DNA of 64,000 bases from Paraglaciecola mesophila KMM 241 (GCF_000315015.1 NZ_BAEP01000030.1:62001-126000), one strand, 5' to 3'; positions 9,211 to 19,073 are shown, numbered from the stretch's first letter. Numbers and translations: made by a program. The notes: a model not told the origin generated them from the letters alone.

Positions 9211-10031
9211 ATATGCCGTCTCCTGACGTGAAAGGCGCCCAACGTGGCTACATTATCCCCATTGGTGGGGCCGAAGAAAAAATAGATAAGCCCATGATAT
9301 TGCAACGCTTTGTCGACCTCGCTGGTGGTAAAGACGCCGTAATATGCGTGATCCCGACTGCGTCTCAGTTAGATGACACAGGCGAACGCTATGAGAAGAT
9401 ATTTGCAGAACTTGGCGCGGGGAAGATATTCTCGTTGCCGATTACTGAGCGCGCCGATGCACAAAAGCAGGAATATGTAGATCAGCTTGAAAAGAGTACC
9501 GCCATCTTTATCACGGGTGGCAATCAGCTTCGCTTATCGACCATATTAGGTGGAACGCCGATCGTTACAGCCATTAGGCAACTTAACGCCAAAGGTGTGC
9601 ATTACGCTGGCACATCTGCTGGGGCGGCAATCGTTTCACAGCATATGATTACTGGCGGTAATACCGGCATAGTGCCAACCGCGAACGGGGTCAGTTTAGC
9701 GCCGGGCATGGGGTTAATTAATACGGTCGTTATCGACCAGCATTTCAATCAACGTAATCGATTATCACGCTTGCTAAGTGCTGTGTCATATAACCCATTT
9801 TTAATTGGTATGGGTCTAGATGAAGACACCGCTGCTTTTATTGACGGTGATAATATATTGACTGTGGTAGGTAGCGGGGCAATTACCATTATCGACCCAT
9901 CCGATATTGACCATTCATCAATGGCGGATGCTGGTGGAGATGAAGCATTAACGCTACTGAACCTAAAAATGCATATTTTGGCGCCGGGCAGCCGTTATGA
10001 TTTTTCCAGTAAACAGGCTTATATCAAATAA
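9207..10031 (+). CDS. cphB: Cyanophycinase
   Basis: 274 residues, peptidase family S51. The nucleophile elbow is GTSAGAA with Ser137, and a conserved DQHFNQRNRLSRL block follows around residue 180, typical of cyanophycinases. The enzyme is an exo-acting serine hydrolase releasing beta-Asp-Arg dipeptides from cyanophycin. No signal peptide is seen, so it should act on intracellular granules. The ATG at 9207 overlaps the iadA stop (ATGA); a second ATG at 9213 is also possible. A terminator follows. Translational coupling with iadA fits successive steps of breakdown. Confidence 0.95.
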   Translation: MNMPSPDVKGAQRGYIIPIGGAEEKIDKPMILQRFVDLAGGKDAVICVIPTASQLDDTGERYEKIFAELGAGKIFSLPITERADAQKQEYVDQLEKSTAIFITGGNQLRLSTILGGTPIVTAIRQLNAKGVHYAGTSAGAAIVSQHMITGGNTGIVPTANGVSLAPGMGLINTVVIDQHFNQRNRLSRLLSAVSYNPFLIGMGLDEDTAAFIDGDNILTVVGSGAITIIDPSDIDHSSMADAGGDEALTLLNLKMHILAPGSRYDFSSKQAYIK

Positions 10032-10064
10032 CACATTTTCAATGTTCCAAGCTCCGTCCTATAC

Positions 10065-10094
10065 AAAAACAGTAGCTTAGGCTGCTGTTTTTTT
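10065..10094 (+). terminator. Rho-independent terminator after cphB
   Basis: An imperfect stem AACAGTAGC/GCTGCTGTT with a TTAG loop is followed by seven T residues. It separates the degradation genes iadA-cphB from the synthesis genes downstream, suggesting separate expression of breakdown and synthesis. Confidence 0.85.
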
Positions 10095-10199
10095 ATACCT
10101 TAGAACTATTCAAATCAGTGAGAAATCAGTTGTATTCTTGTTCACGCTAGATTGTCTGCTCTACGTCCTACAATAATTAAACCTAAAGGGAAGAACGCT

Positions 10200-13016
10200 A
10201 TGAAGATAATTAGCTCAAATGTGTATGTTGGTCCAAATGTGTATGCAAATTTTCCTGTTATCCGCCATCAAATCGATATTGGTGAATTAGAAAACTGGCC
10301 CTCTGTAAAGCTTGGTGAGGGATTTATTAATGGTTTGATTGCTGCTTTACCCACGTTACAAAGCCACGGGTGTTCGTATCGTGAAGAAGGTGGTTTTTTG
10401 CGGCGCCTCAAAGAAGACGAAGGGACTTGGATAGGACACATTTGGGAGCATGTCGCCCTTGAACTGCAACACTTAGCAGGCTCTGATGTCACCTACGGTA
10501 AGACTCGCAGCTCAGGGAAGCTAGGGTGTTACGACGTGGTTTATCAATATAAACAACGGGACGTAGGTTTAGAGGCTGGTGAATTAGGCTTGCGCTTATT
10601 GAAGCACTTGATGCCCAAAGTCGTACAAGACGCACTCGTTACTGCAACTAGCGATGATTTTGATTTTTCTGAAGAACTCCACGATTTTATTCGCATGGCA
10701 CAGCGCAAAGAATTTGGGCCCAGCACAGGGTCGTTGGTCAGCGCTGCTGAAGCGCGTGATATTCCTTGGTTGCGGTTGAACAATTATTCATTGGTGCAGT
10801 TTGGTCATGGCAAGTATCAAAAACGCATTCAAGCGACCATTACCAGTGAGACTAAGCATATCGCAGTGGAAATTTCCTGTGATAAAGAAGACACCCATAA
10901 CTTATTGAATGATTTAGGCTTGCCGGTCCCCCAGCAAATTATGGTTTATGGTGTGCCTCAAGCGATTCGTGCCGCCAAGAAAATTGGCTATCCCGTGGTC
11001 GTTAAACCGCTCAATGCTAACCATGGACGGGGCGTTACCATCAACCTGTTGAGTGATGAGCAGGTCGGGATCGCATTTGAAGAAGCGCAACAATTTGGCA
11101 CTGGTAAAGCGGTGCTTGTTGAGAGTTACCTAAGCGGTTTCGACCATAGAATGCTAGTGGTGAACAATGAACTAGTTGCCGTTGCAAAGCGTGTACCGGG
11201 CAACGTGGTAGGGGATGGTAAGTCGACGATCAGTGAATTGGTTGATTTGGTTAACCTCGATCCACGGCGCGGCATAGGGCATGAAAAGGTGCTCACTCGC
11301 CTTGAACTCGACAACCAAGCATTGCGCTTGTTGGAAGAGGCCGATTATGACGAAAATACGATTCTTGAAGAGGGACAGCTCTTCTATTTGCGCTCAACAG
11401 CTAATTTGTCTACTGGCGGCACGTCAATCGATGTGACTGACATAGTGCATCCTGATAACCGTGATATGGCAGTACGGGCGATTAAAGCCATTGGGCTAGA
11501 TATAGGAGGTGTCGATTTTTTAACAGAAGATATCAGTAAATCCTATAAAGAAATCGGCGGCGGTATCTGCGAATGTAACGCAGCGCCAGGTTTCAGAATG
11601 CACGTGGCACCAAGTGAAGGTAAGCCACGAGACGTGTCGGGTAAAGTCATGGACATGCTCTTTCCGCTTGGCAGCGAAGCACGTATCCCCGTTGCGGCGA
11701 TTACCGGCACAAACGGTAAAACAACGACCAGCAGAATGCTTGCCAGTATTGTTAAGTCAGCAGGTTTTACCACCGGCATGACCTCCACTGATGGGGTGTA
11801 TATTGACGGTCATTTAACGGTTAAAGGCGACATGACTGGGCCTACATCGGCACAAATTGTACTGCGTGATCCCAGCGTTGATTTTGCCATACTGGAAACC
11901 GCCCGAGGTGGAATTCTCAAGCGCGGCTTGGGATACACTGAGTCAAATGTGAGTGCGTGCTTGAACGTAACAGCGGATCATTTGGGCCTACGAGGCATCG
12001 ATACTGTTGAGCAATTAGCTAAAATTAAACGCGTGGTCGTCGAAGTCGCAAAAGACTGTGTGGTACTCAATGCTGATGATATTTTGTGCCTGCAAATGGC
12101 GGATTACTGCGAAGCTGAACACATTTTCTACGTAACGATGAACCCAGGGCATGGCTTAGTGAGGGAGCATATCCGCAGAGGCGGCTTAGCAGCGGTGCTA
12201 GAAAAGGGCATAAATGGCGACATGATAACCATTTATGATAAAGGTGCGCATATTCCTCTGTTATGGACACACCTGATACCTGCCACAATTGAAGGAAAGG
12301 CGCTGCACAATGTGCAAAATGCCATGTTTGCTGCCGCCATGGCTTACAGCTTTAAAATTTCTTTGGAAGACATTCGCCAAGGCTTACGCATTTTTAATAC
12401 CTCTTTCTATCAAGCTCCAGGCAGACTGAATATTTACGATGAACATCCATTCAAAGTTATTCTTGATTATGCCCATAACCCTGCCGCTATTCAGACCATT
12501 ACTGATCTAGCCCTAAGACTGGATATCACAGGAAAACGACGTATTGTGATGGCCATGCCGGGTGACAGACGCGACGAAGATATAATTGAAGCGGCTAACA
12601 TTACCGCAGAAGGGTTTGACTCGTTTATTTGTAAAGCCGATGACGACAGACGTCGCCGTGGCTTTGACGAAGTACCACAATTGCTCAAGCAAACTCTACT
12701 TGCAGCGGGTATCAGTGAAAGTGACATTCAAGTGATCCCGTCCGAAGAAGAAGCAATAGAAAGCGCTTTAAACCAATGTGAAAAGGGCGATCTACTGATT
12801 ATTTTGGGAGATGACATCACTCGCTGCTGGAAACAAATAGTGCATTTCAATGCTGAAGAAGGCGACGCGACGACAGAGGATGAGCCGTCACATACTTATC
12901 CTGAAAAACTCTATGAGCCCATCGAACATAAATTTGAACTGGCTGAAGGTCAGCGTCTTGTGCATGATGAACGTGGTGTGCGCTTAATAGTGGAACATGA
13001 TGAAGAGTCTGACTAA
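10200..13016 (+). CDS. cphA: Cyanophycin synthetase
   Basis: 938 residues with the full CphA layout: an N domain (1-170), an ATP-grasp domain (about 210-490, with VVVKPLNANHGRGVTINL), and a Mur ligase-like domain with the P-loop GTNGKTT at 503-509, LETARGGILKRGLG and TADHLGLRGIDT. CphA alternately adds aspartate (ATP-grasp) and arginine (Mur domain) to build multi-L-arginyl-poly-L-aspartate, a cytoplasmic nitrogen store. The ATG at 10200 is chosen because AAAGGG precedes it at proper distance; upstream in-frame TTG at 10152 adds an unsupported extension. The next gene encodes a shortened paralogue. Confidence 0.96.
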   Translation: MKIISSNVYVGPNVYANFPVIRHQIDIGELENWPSVKLGEGFINGLIAALPTLQSHGCSYREEGGFLRRLKEDEGTWIGHIWEHVALELQHLAGSDVTYGKTRSSGKLGCYDVVYQYKQRDVGLEAGELGLRLLKHLMPKVVQDALVTATSDDFDFSEELHDFIRMAQRKEFGPSTGSLVSAAEARDIPWLRLNNYSLVQFGHGKYQKRIQATITSETKHIAVEISCDKEDTHNLLNDLGLPVPQQIMVYGVPQAIRAAKKIGYPVVVKPLNANHGRGVTINLLSDEQVGIAFEEAQQFGTGKAVLVESYLSGFDHRMLVVNNELVAVAKRVPGNVVGDGKSTISELVDLVNLDPRRGIGHEKVLTRLELDNQALRLLEEADYDENTILEEGQLFYLRSTANLSTGGTSIDVTDIVHPDNRDMAVRAIKAIGLDIGGVDFLTEDISKSYKEIGGGICECNAAPGFRMHVAPSEGKPRDVSGKVMDMLFPLGSEARIPVAAITGTNGKTTTSRMLASIVKSAGFTTGMTSTDGVYIDGHLTVKGDMTGPTSAQIVLRDPSVDFAILETARGGILKRGLGYTESNVSACLNVTADHLGLRGIDTVEQLAKIKRVVVEVAKDCVVLNADDILCLQMADYCEAEHIFYVTMNPGHGLVREHIRRGGLAAVLEKGINGDMITIYDKGAHIPLLWTHLIPATIEGKALHNVQNAMFAAAMAYSFKISLEDIRQGLRIFNTSFYQAPGRLNIYDEHPFKVILDYAHNPAAIQTITDLALRLDITGKRRIVMAMPGDRRDEDIIEAANITAEGFDSFICKADDDRRRRGFDEVPQLLKQTLLAAGISESDIQVIPSEEEAIESALNQCEKGDLLIILGDDITRCWKQIVHFNAEEGDATTEDEPSHTYPEKLYEPIEHKFELAEGQRLVHDERGVRLIVEHDEESD

Positions 13017-13073
13017 GCGTCTGATAGACAACTTGATGAATTCTTTGATCAATAGCGCGGGAATGAATACGCC

Positions 13074-14762
13074 ATGTTAGAGCTTGATGAAGTTAGGCGG
13101 CTCACTGGGCCGAACCTTTTATGGGATAAACCCGGGGCGATAGTTGACGTGTTACTCACTGAAGCTGACAAACCTGAGGTGCTTGCGCATTGGAACAAAT
13201 GGATAGAGCGCCTGCTAACCGACTTTGGCTGGCAAGCGCAATCTCATACCTACCGAGAGCATGAGCACGGCTTCAACTTTGCGATTAGTGCGCCTATCGA
13301 CGCCCTATATACTGCATGCGAAGTCGCTGAACTGGCGTGGCATTGCTGCGCCAGTGAAGTTCAACAGCAAGCGCTGCCCGATTGGAAGGAGCGAATGCGT
13401 GCACTTCGCGCTGAGCTAGTACAAGAACAAAATCCCTTGATGCTAAGCATTATCGAGAATGCTGGTCATCATAATGTGAGTTGTTTGTTCGATGATGATG
13501 AACTGAGTTTAGGCATGGGAGCGCAGCAAGATAGGTGGCCAGTGGACGAACTTCCCCTGGTGGATAAAATCGACTGGGCAAAATACCAACACATACCCTG
13601 TGCATTTATTACCGGCACCAACGGTAAATCGACTTGTGTGCGGCTCGCATCGCAAATAGCCAAAGCACAGGGCATTTGCGCGGGTGTAACCTCCACTGAT
13701 TTTATTCGCGTGGGGGATGTAATCATCGAGCACGGTGATTATTCTGGCCCAGGTGGGGCGCGCATGTTATTACGCGATAAACGAACCGAGATGGCATTTT
13801 TAGAGGTCGCCCGAGGGGGTATTTTGCGCCGTGGCTTACCTGTTCATCATGTTGATGCCGCGCTGATTACAAATGTCGCTAGCGATCATCTTGGACAGTA
13901 CGGAATTTATACCGTTGAAGCCCTAGCACAGACCAAATTCGTGGTAGCAAAAGCGCTGAGTAAGGACGGAGTATTGGTTGTTAACGCCGATAACGATTTA
14001 GTTGTACAGCACGCTAAAACCCTTAAAAATAACCTGTGCTGGTTTAGCTGCGGCGAATTCAATTCTGAAGTTCAGCAACAGATATCAACCGGAGGCCGTG
14101 CTGTTTTTGTGCGCTCTGGTGAGGTGTATTATCACCAAAACGGTGAGTATCAGGCTATTTGTAATATCCACGACATTCCTATGACGCTGCAAGGTGCAGC
14201 ATCGCATAATGTCCAAAATGCGCTGGGTGTGGTGGGGCTGTGTAAGGCGCTTGGCTTGTCAAATGAAGCGATCGTAAGCGGTTTGAAAAATTTTGGCAGC
14301 GATGCGTTAGATAATCCAGGCCGTGGCAATATTTACAACATCAATGGCAGTCAGATCATTGTCGACTTTGCCCACAACGAGCATGGCATGAAAGCGGTAG
14401 TGGACATGGCGCGGCACATGCCAGCCAATAAATATGTTGCGATGTTCAGTCACGCAGGGGATCGCAGTGATCAGGAAATTTTCGCCCTGACCGATGCAGT
14501 GCTTGGGCTAAATGCAGCGCTGTATATTCCAGCTGAGGTTGAAAAATATTTACGCGGTCGTCAGCCAAACGAAGTGTCATCCCTTGTGCAACAGCATTTG
14601 ATGAGCGCTAATGTTCCAGGGCAACAGATTATGCTTGCTGCTAGTCCACTGGAGGGAGTGAAAACTGCCTTAGCCCATGCATCGCCTGGGGATGTGGTGT
14701 TACTGTTTGTACTCGACCAACGTCAAGAAATCCATGAATGGTTGAGTCATTTAGCAGACTAG
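13074..14762 (+). CDS. CphA-like Mur ligase lacking the ATP-grasp domain
   Basis: 562 residues. The first about 165 residues resemble the CphA N domain (EVRRLTGPNLLWDKP; CEVAELAWHCCA). The rest is a CphA-type Mur ligase domain with P-loop TGTNGKST (180-187), GDYSGPGGARMLLRD, LEVARGGILRRGL, ASDHLGQYGIYT, AASHNVQNALG and FAHNEHG. The central ATP-grasp domain of CphA is absent, so the protein should not be able to add aspartate by that route. Catalytic motifs of the Mur domain are intact, so an ATP-dependent amide ligation is likely. It starts 57 bp after cphA, probably in one transcript. Its substrate is unknown; arginine addition or helper function for CphA is inferred from context. Confidence 0.85.
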   Translation: MLELDEVRRLTGPNLLWDKPGAIVDVLLTEADKPEVLAHWNKWIERLLTDFGWQAQSHTYREHEHGFNFAISAPIDALYTACEVAELAWHCCASEVQQQALPDWKERMRALRAELVQEQNPLMLSIIENAGHHNVSCLFDDDELSLGMGAQQDRWPVDELPLVDKIDWAKYQHIPCAFITGTNGKSTCVRLASQIAKAQGICAGVTSTDFIRVGDVIIEHGDYSGPGGARMLLRDKRTEMAFLEVARGGILRRGLPVHHVDAALITNVASDHLGQYGIYTVEALAQTKFVVAKALSKDGVLVVNADNDLVVQHAKTLKNNLCWFSCGEFNSEVQQQISTGGRAVFVRSGEVYYHQNGEYQAICNIHDIPMTLQGAASHNVQNALGVVGLCKALGLSNEAIVSGLKNFGSDALDNPGRGNIYNINGSQIIVDFAHNEHGMKAVVDMARHMPANKYVAMFSHAGDRSDQEIFALTDAVLGLNAALYIPAEVEKYLRGRQPNEVSSLVQQHLMSANVPGQQIMLAASPLEGVKTALAHASPGDVVLLFVLDQRQEIHEWLSHLAD

Positions 14763-14817
14763 AGATGCAGCGGATAGCCATTCAACATAGCTCGTTTATA
14801 CAGAGCTCATTGATGGC

Positions 14818-16155
14818 CTACGCGTGCTCAATGTGCGGAGTGGGAAAGCGCAAGCTGATTTTTGCTCCGCCTAGCTCACTGTCCTTAATCGTCAATGTGC
14901 CTTGATAGGCATCCACCAAATCAGCCACCACGGCCATGCCGATCCCTTGGCCTTCTTTGTAGCTGTCAAGGCGGGTGCCTCTGTTGAGTAATAGTTGGCG
15001 TTTTTCGATCGGGATGCCTGGCCCGTCGTCTTCCACATCAATAAATACAAACTTTTCGTGCGCCACAATATCAACACGAACCTTGTGCTCTGCTGCTTTA
15101 CAGGCGTTATCCAATAGGTTGCCCAATAACTCCATTAAATCTGTACTATCGCCGTAAAATTGCGCCGGAGTATCACCGTTAACTTGCTCGATTTTAAGCT
15201 GCTTTTGGGCGTGCACTTTATTCATAGCGTTGATGAGTTTGCTTAAAACAGGGGTTATCTCTACCGCTTGCTCCCAGGCTGCGCTACTACCTGCTACTGC
15301 GCGCTTTAGTTGGCGCTGAATTTGTAAATCAATTTGGTTGATGGGCTCTCTAGCATCATCGGGCAGTGCTGTATTGCCTGATAACACGGCTAGCGGGGTT
15401 TTCAGGCCGTGGGCTAAATCACTTAAGCTGTTCTTATAGCGGCTGCGCTGTTGTTGTTCGGTGGCGAGCAGGTGATTAATACTGCTTTTTAGTTTCTCAA
15501 GCTCAGGGGGATAGGTTTGGCTGATGTGTTGAATGTGACCGGCTTCCGCTTGTTTGATTTGTTTGATCAAGCGGTTAATCGGCCATAATGCGGCGTTCAA
15601 ACTCAGCAGCAGTAACCCAAGCAATACCAAAGCGATTAAGCTTAACCAGCGCCACAGCGTAGTGATAAAGGCTTGTTCTTGAACATTATATGCGTTTTTA
15701 TCTTGCAGAATATGGAAACTCACTGGAACGAAATAACCGCCAGCATCGAACTCTGCTGTATAGGCAAATAAAAAGTACGGCTCAAGTAATGCATATTCTT
15801 CATCGAAGCGCTCTTTACCCACTTCCGGCGCATAAAATTCGGGCATGACCTGCCAATTGAGGGTCGATAACGAGCGCCACACCATCTCATCGTCAACCTT
15901 GATAAACGCGTACAAGCCTGAATCTGGGATGTTGAGCTGATCGTTAAAGAGGTGCTCAGGCATGACCGGTTGCGTGCCAGACATTTCAAATTCAGAAATC
16001 AGCGTTAAGCTTTGCACCCGCAATTGCTGCTGCATTGATTCACTTAAACTGCTGGTAAATGCACTCTCAAGGGTAAATGCGGCCAGCGGAATGAATACAA
16101 CCAATACCAACAGGGCAGCGGCAAAGCTGCGAAGGCGTAAGGATAAATTGCGCAC
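14818..16155 (-). CDS. PhoQ-like sensor histidine kinase
   Basis: 445 residues. A transmembrane helix (about 11-30), a periplasmic sensor of about 130 residues with an acidic stretch (GKERFDEEYALLEPY), a second helix (about 168-190), a HAMP-like linker, then a dimerisation domain with the phospho-acceptor H249 (SDLAHGLKTPLAVL) and an ATPase domain (NLLDNACKAA; DDGPGIP; GQGIGMAVV). The DLAHGLKTPL H-box and acidic sensor resemble PhoQ. It lies 3 bp after its response regulator gene, the last gene of a three-gene minus-strand operon. The signal may be divalent cations or envelope stress, by analogy only. Confidence 0.85.
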   Translation of the reverse strand: MRNLSLRLRSFAAALLVLVVFIPLAAFTLESAFTSSLSESMQQQLRVQSLTLISEFEMSGTQPVMPEHLFNDQLNIPDSGLYAFIKVDDEMVWRSLSTLNWQVMPEFYAPEVGKERFDEEYALLEPYFLFAYTAEFDAGGYFVPVSFHILQDKNAYNVQEQAFITTLWRWLSLIALVLLGLLLLSLNAALWPINRLIKQIKQAEAGHIQHISQTYPPELEKLKSSINHLLATEQQQRSRYKNSLSDLAHGLKTPLAVLSGNTALPDDAREPINQIDLQIQRQLKRAVAGSSAAWEQAVEITPVLSKLINAMNKVHAQKQLKIEQVNGDTPAQFYGDSTDLMELLGNLLDNACKAAEHKVRVDIVAHEKFVFIDVEDDGPGIPIEKRQLLLNRGTRLDSYKEGQGIGMAVVADLVDAYQGTLTIKDSELGGAKISLRFPTPHIEHA

Positions 16156-16158
16156 CCG

Positions 16159-16839
16159 TTAGACTTGGAATTCTCGACTGATGCGATAACCACGCCCGCG
16201 CATGGTTTCAATCGGGTTGATGCTTCCTTGTGGGTCGAGTTTTTTACGTAAGCGGCCAACGAATACTTCAATGACGTTGCTGTCTAAATCAAAGTCTTGA
16301 TCGTATATGTGTTCCGTAAGCTCAGTTTTTGACACCACCTTTTTTGGGTTGAGCAACAGGTATTCAAACACCTTATATTCATAGGCCGTAAGTTCAATAT
16401 CTTTGCCGCTGACGCTGACTTGCTCGCTTAAGGTATTTAGGCTGATGGGGCCAAGTTCAATCGTGGGGTTAGCTTGACCGGCAGAGCGCCTAATAAGCGC
16501 TTTAACGCGGGCGAGTAATTCTTCGTTTTGAAATGGCTTAGTCAGGTAGTCATCGGCGCCGGCATCGAGTCCTTCGACTTTTTCTTGCCAACGATCACGC
16601 GCGGTTAAAATGAGGATAGGGCAGGTGACATTATTTTTTCGGGCTTTTTGAATAACTTCAAAGCCATCCATAACAGGCAAACCGATATCGATAATCGCCA
16701 AGTCGTATGGGTGTTCACTTAACAAAAACAGTGCTTTGGCGCCATCATCGGCTAAATCAACACTGTAGCCATGGGTTTGTAAAAGTGTGTCTAACTGAGT
16801 TAATAAACGGCTGTCGTCCTCGACAATTAAAATGCGCAT
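16159..16839 (-). CDS. PhoP-like OmpR-family response regulator
   Basis: 226 residues. The receiver domain (1-115) carries the acidic pocket (VEDDS), the phospho-acceptor D51 (IIDIGLPVMDG) and the conserved Lys (YLTKPF). A linker leads to an OmpR/PhoB winged-helix DNA-binding domain (ELTAYEYKVFEYLLLNPKKV at about 150-170; VEVFVGRLRKKL-like block). It should be phosphorylated by the kinase encoded just downstream. Its start shares one base with the end of the upstream PepSY gene, implying translational coupling. PhoP is the closest named type, but OmpR-family members are hard to separate by eye. Confidence 0.9.
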   Translation of the reverse strand: MRILIVEDDSRLLTQLDTLLQTHGYSVDLADDGAKALFLLSEHPYDLAIIDIGLPVMDGFEVIQKARKNNVTCPILILTARDRWQEKVEGLDAGADDYLTKPFQNEELLARVKALIRRSAGQANPTIELGPISLNTLSEQVSVSGKDIELTAYEYKVFEYLLLNPKKVVSKTELTEHIYDQDFDLDSNVIEVFVGRLRKKLDPQGSINPIETMRGRGYRISREFQV

Positions 16840-17114
16840 TAGTCGTCCTTCTTACCACTTTTTACAACTCGACCTGAGCGTTTATCAACGTCAACGTTGA
16901 CCACACGCCCTGATTTTTGCAGTACTTTTACGCGGTATTTATTTTTACTTTGGTCAACTTTCAATACACGACCTTGTACCTGCTGCTGGGCTTTTTGAGC
17001 AGCTTGGTTTTTATCTATTTTAGCGCTGTCGTCTTGGGCATAGGCATGACCTAACAAACCCGATGAAAGACTGAGAAATAAAATAAATAGTGTATTTTTG
17101 GCGATATGTTTCAA
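16839..17114 (-). CDS. Exported PepSY-like protein
   Basis: 91 residues with a signal peptide ending at AYA (about residue 26) and a single PepSY-like repeat: AAQKAQQQVQGRVLKVDQ, a strand KYRVKVLQKSGRVVNVDVD and RSGRVVKSGKKD. PepSY proteins are periplasmic and often act as protease inhibitors or sensors next to two-component systems. It is the first gene of the operon with the PhoPQ-like pair, so it probably feeds into or is controlled by that system. Upstream 17115-17388 shows no gene. Confidence 0.8.
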   Translation of the reverse strand: MKHIAKNTLFILFLSLSSGLLGHAYAQDDSAKIDKNQAAQKAQQQVQGRVLKVDQSKNKYRVKVLQKSGRVVNVDVDKRSGRVVKSGKKDD

Positions 17115-17388
17115 CGATTGACCCCATTCACAAACGGTTACGGATAGTTTAGCGCAATCAATACCTTGGTGGAAATACTTCTACTTAAATCAACATCCCA
17201 AGCAGGTATAAAGTCCCTTAGAGGTAAAGCGCGCCAGTGACGAAGTTTGCTTCGAGAGTAAGCTTACGGGCTGTTAGCTGAATTGTGCCTGAATTGAATA
17301 TGCATTATCTGAGTGTGCAAGAGCTGAATAAGCCGCGAAGAACGTACTTACGAATTATGGGCGATAGTGAAAAGCCAGAGCGAACCGA

Positions 17389-17802
17389 TTAAAAATCGAC
17401 CTTCTTCCTAAGCTGCTTCTTTTGCCCAGATTTCTTTTTGGTCTCGACTCTGCGCACTTGTGAACCTTTGGTAGGTTTTGTGGCTTTGCGGGGTTTTTGC
17501 ACGACGGCAGCGTCACGCACAATAGCGGCCAAACGCTCTAGGGCGTCTTGTCGATTCATTTCTTGGGTACGATGGGCTTGGGCTTTTAATACTAATATGC
17601 CGTCTTGGGTTATGCGCTTATCGTTACTGTTTAACAACTGCTCTTTATAAAACTCAGGTAAAGATGACGCTTTAATATCAAAGCGTAAATGAATGGCGCT
17701 TGATACTTTATTGACGTTTTGACCGCCCGCACCTTGAGCACGAATAGCCGTTAGTTCAACTTCGTGATCTTGTAGCGAAATATAGCTTTTGATAAAAATC
17801 AT
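17389..17802 (-). CDS. arfB: ArfB, alternative ribosome-rescue peptidyl-tRNA hydrolase
   Basis: 137 residues (E. coli ArfB/YaeJ 140). It has the class I release-factor GGQ motif in [19 protein letters not shown], and a basic C-terminal tail ([17 protein letters not shown] and following [11 protein letters not shown]) that enters the empty mRNA channel of stalled ribosomes. It hydrolyses peptidyl-tRNA on ribosomes stalled without a stop codon. It is a single gene on the minus strand. Assignment is secure. Confidence 0.95.
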   Translation of the reverse strand: MIFIKSYISLQDHEVELTAIRAQGAGGQNVNKVSSAIHLRFDIKASSLPEFYKEQLLNSNDKRITQDGILVLKAQAHRTQEMNRQDALERLAAIVRDAAVVQKPRKATKPTKGSQVRRVETKKKSGQKKQLRKKVDF

Positions 17803-17921
17803 TTTGTTGTCCTTTTACTGCAATGGCTTTACGTGGTGCTTGGCTAACGCGCTAAAGAATACGAGGCCGATTCGAAGGGAACTACGAATGGCCTCGCACA
17901 CATTGTTGTATGTTAAATGCG

Positions 17922-18221
17922 TTACGGCAGAACCTTAATATAGGGTTTTACCGTGACGTTCTTGTACACGCCTGCATCCATATATGGGTCAGCATCGGCC
18001 CAGGCTTGGGCATCCTCTAAACTTGGAAACTCAGCGATAACCACAGAGCCAGTGAAACCCGCCTCGCCAGGATCCTTGCTATCAATAGCAGGACAAGGGC
18101 CTGCAACCAATAAACGCCCCTCATCACTTAGCTGTTGTAAACGGGCTAAGTGGGCAGCGCGTGCTTGTTTGCGAAGTGGCAAACTGTTTTCTACGTCTTG
18201 TGAATAAACTACATACCACAT
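17922..18221 (-). CDS. yciI: YciI-like protein
   Basis: 99 residues, the usual size for YciI (ferredoxin-like fold of the YCII family). It begins [17 protein letters not shown] and contains the [19 protein letters not shown] block, and [16 protein letters not shown] with the conserved His/Asp-type pocket of the family. The biochemical role is unknown. It follows trpA by 9 bp on the same strand, matching the yci genes found near trp in related bacteria, and is probably the last gene of the trp transcript. Confidence 0.9.
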   Translation of the reverse strand: MWYVVYSQDVENSLPLRKQARAAHLARLQQLSDEGRLLVAGPCPAIDSKDPGEAGFTGSVVIAEFPSLEDAQAWADADPYMDAGVYKNVTVKPYIKVLP

Positions 18222-18230
18222 GGGCTTTCC

Positions 18231-19073
18231 TTATTTTTTAGTTGCTTGTTTCATGGCGCTAACAAACTCACGAAGCTTGCTAAGCATCACCTCAGGCTGA
18301 GACAGGTTTTGTTCAATGATATTCACTGTCGCTGAGCCTGAAATGGCGCCGGCTGCTCCTGCAGTGATCGCTTCTTTGACTTGCTCAGGTTTAGAGATGC
18401 CAAAGCCTAATAGTGGTGGAGCCACCTTGTACTGGGTTAACTTGGCAATCAACTCACTGGCAGGAATGGTGGCAGCTGTTTCAGCCCCTGTGACTCCAGC
18501 GCGGCCAAGTAAGTAGGTGTAACCTTGTGATTTTTGACCGATTTCGGCCAAGGTCTCATTACTGGCGTTAGGCGGAGCAATCAGGATTTGCTTAATACCC
18601 GTTTCGTTGGCAATAGCAATAAAGCGGTCTGCTTCGCGAAGTGGCACATCCGCAATCAGAATCGAGTCAACACCTGCATTAGCCGCATCGTTATAGAATT
18701 TTTCAAGACCGGGTTTGATGACCAAGTTGCTATAAAGCAACAAGCCAATAGGTGTATCAGGATAGATCTCACGGAATTGGCGTATCACCTCAAAACAATC
18801 ACTGGGGTGAATTTTATGACTCAGGGCTCGAATGCTCGCCTGCTGAATCGTAGGGCCATCGGCAATAGGATCTGAGTAGGGGATACCTAACTCTAGTGCA
18901 TCAGCGCCGCCTTCGGCCAAGGCTTTTAAAATCTCTAAGGACGTAGCTATGTCAGGGTCACCTAGCATCACGAAAGGTACAAATGCGCCCTCATTCGCTG
19001 CATCTAAACGGGTGAACATATCGGCGTAACGGTCGTCGTTACGATCCCCGTTACGGAAGTTTTGATTACTCAT
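18231..19073 (-). CDS. trpA: Tryptophan synthase alpha subunit
   Basis: 280 residues. TrpA cleaves indole-3-glycerol phosphate to indole and glyceraldehyde 3-phosphate and channels indole to TrpB. Visible family motifs are FVMLGDPD, the catalytic Glu in [18 protein letters not shown], catalytic Asp in [12 protein letters not shown], and the phosphate-binding [10 protein letters not shown]. The start overlaps the end of trpB by 8 bases, supporting coupled translation. It is the last biosynthetic gene of the operon. Confidence 0.98.
   Translation of the reverse strand: MSNQNFRNGDRNDDRYADMFTRLDAANEGAFVPFVMLGDPDIATSLEILKALAEGGADALELGIPYSDPIADGPTIQQASIRALSHKIHPSDCFEVIRQFREIYPDTPIGLLLYSNLVIKPGLEKFYNDAANAGVDSILIADVPLREADRFIAIANETGIKQILIAPPNASNETLAEIGQKSQGYTYLLGRAGVTGAETAATIPASELIAKLTQYKVAPPLLGFGISKPEQVKEAITAGAAGAISGSATVNIIEQNLSQPEVMLSKLREFVSAMKQATKK

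Noticed and set aside
10152-10199. Upstream TTG start for cphA
   Set aside because: No ribosome binding site; AAAGGG stands before the ATG at 10200 and family proteins start there.
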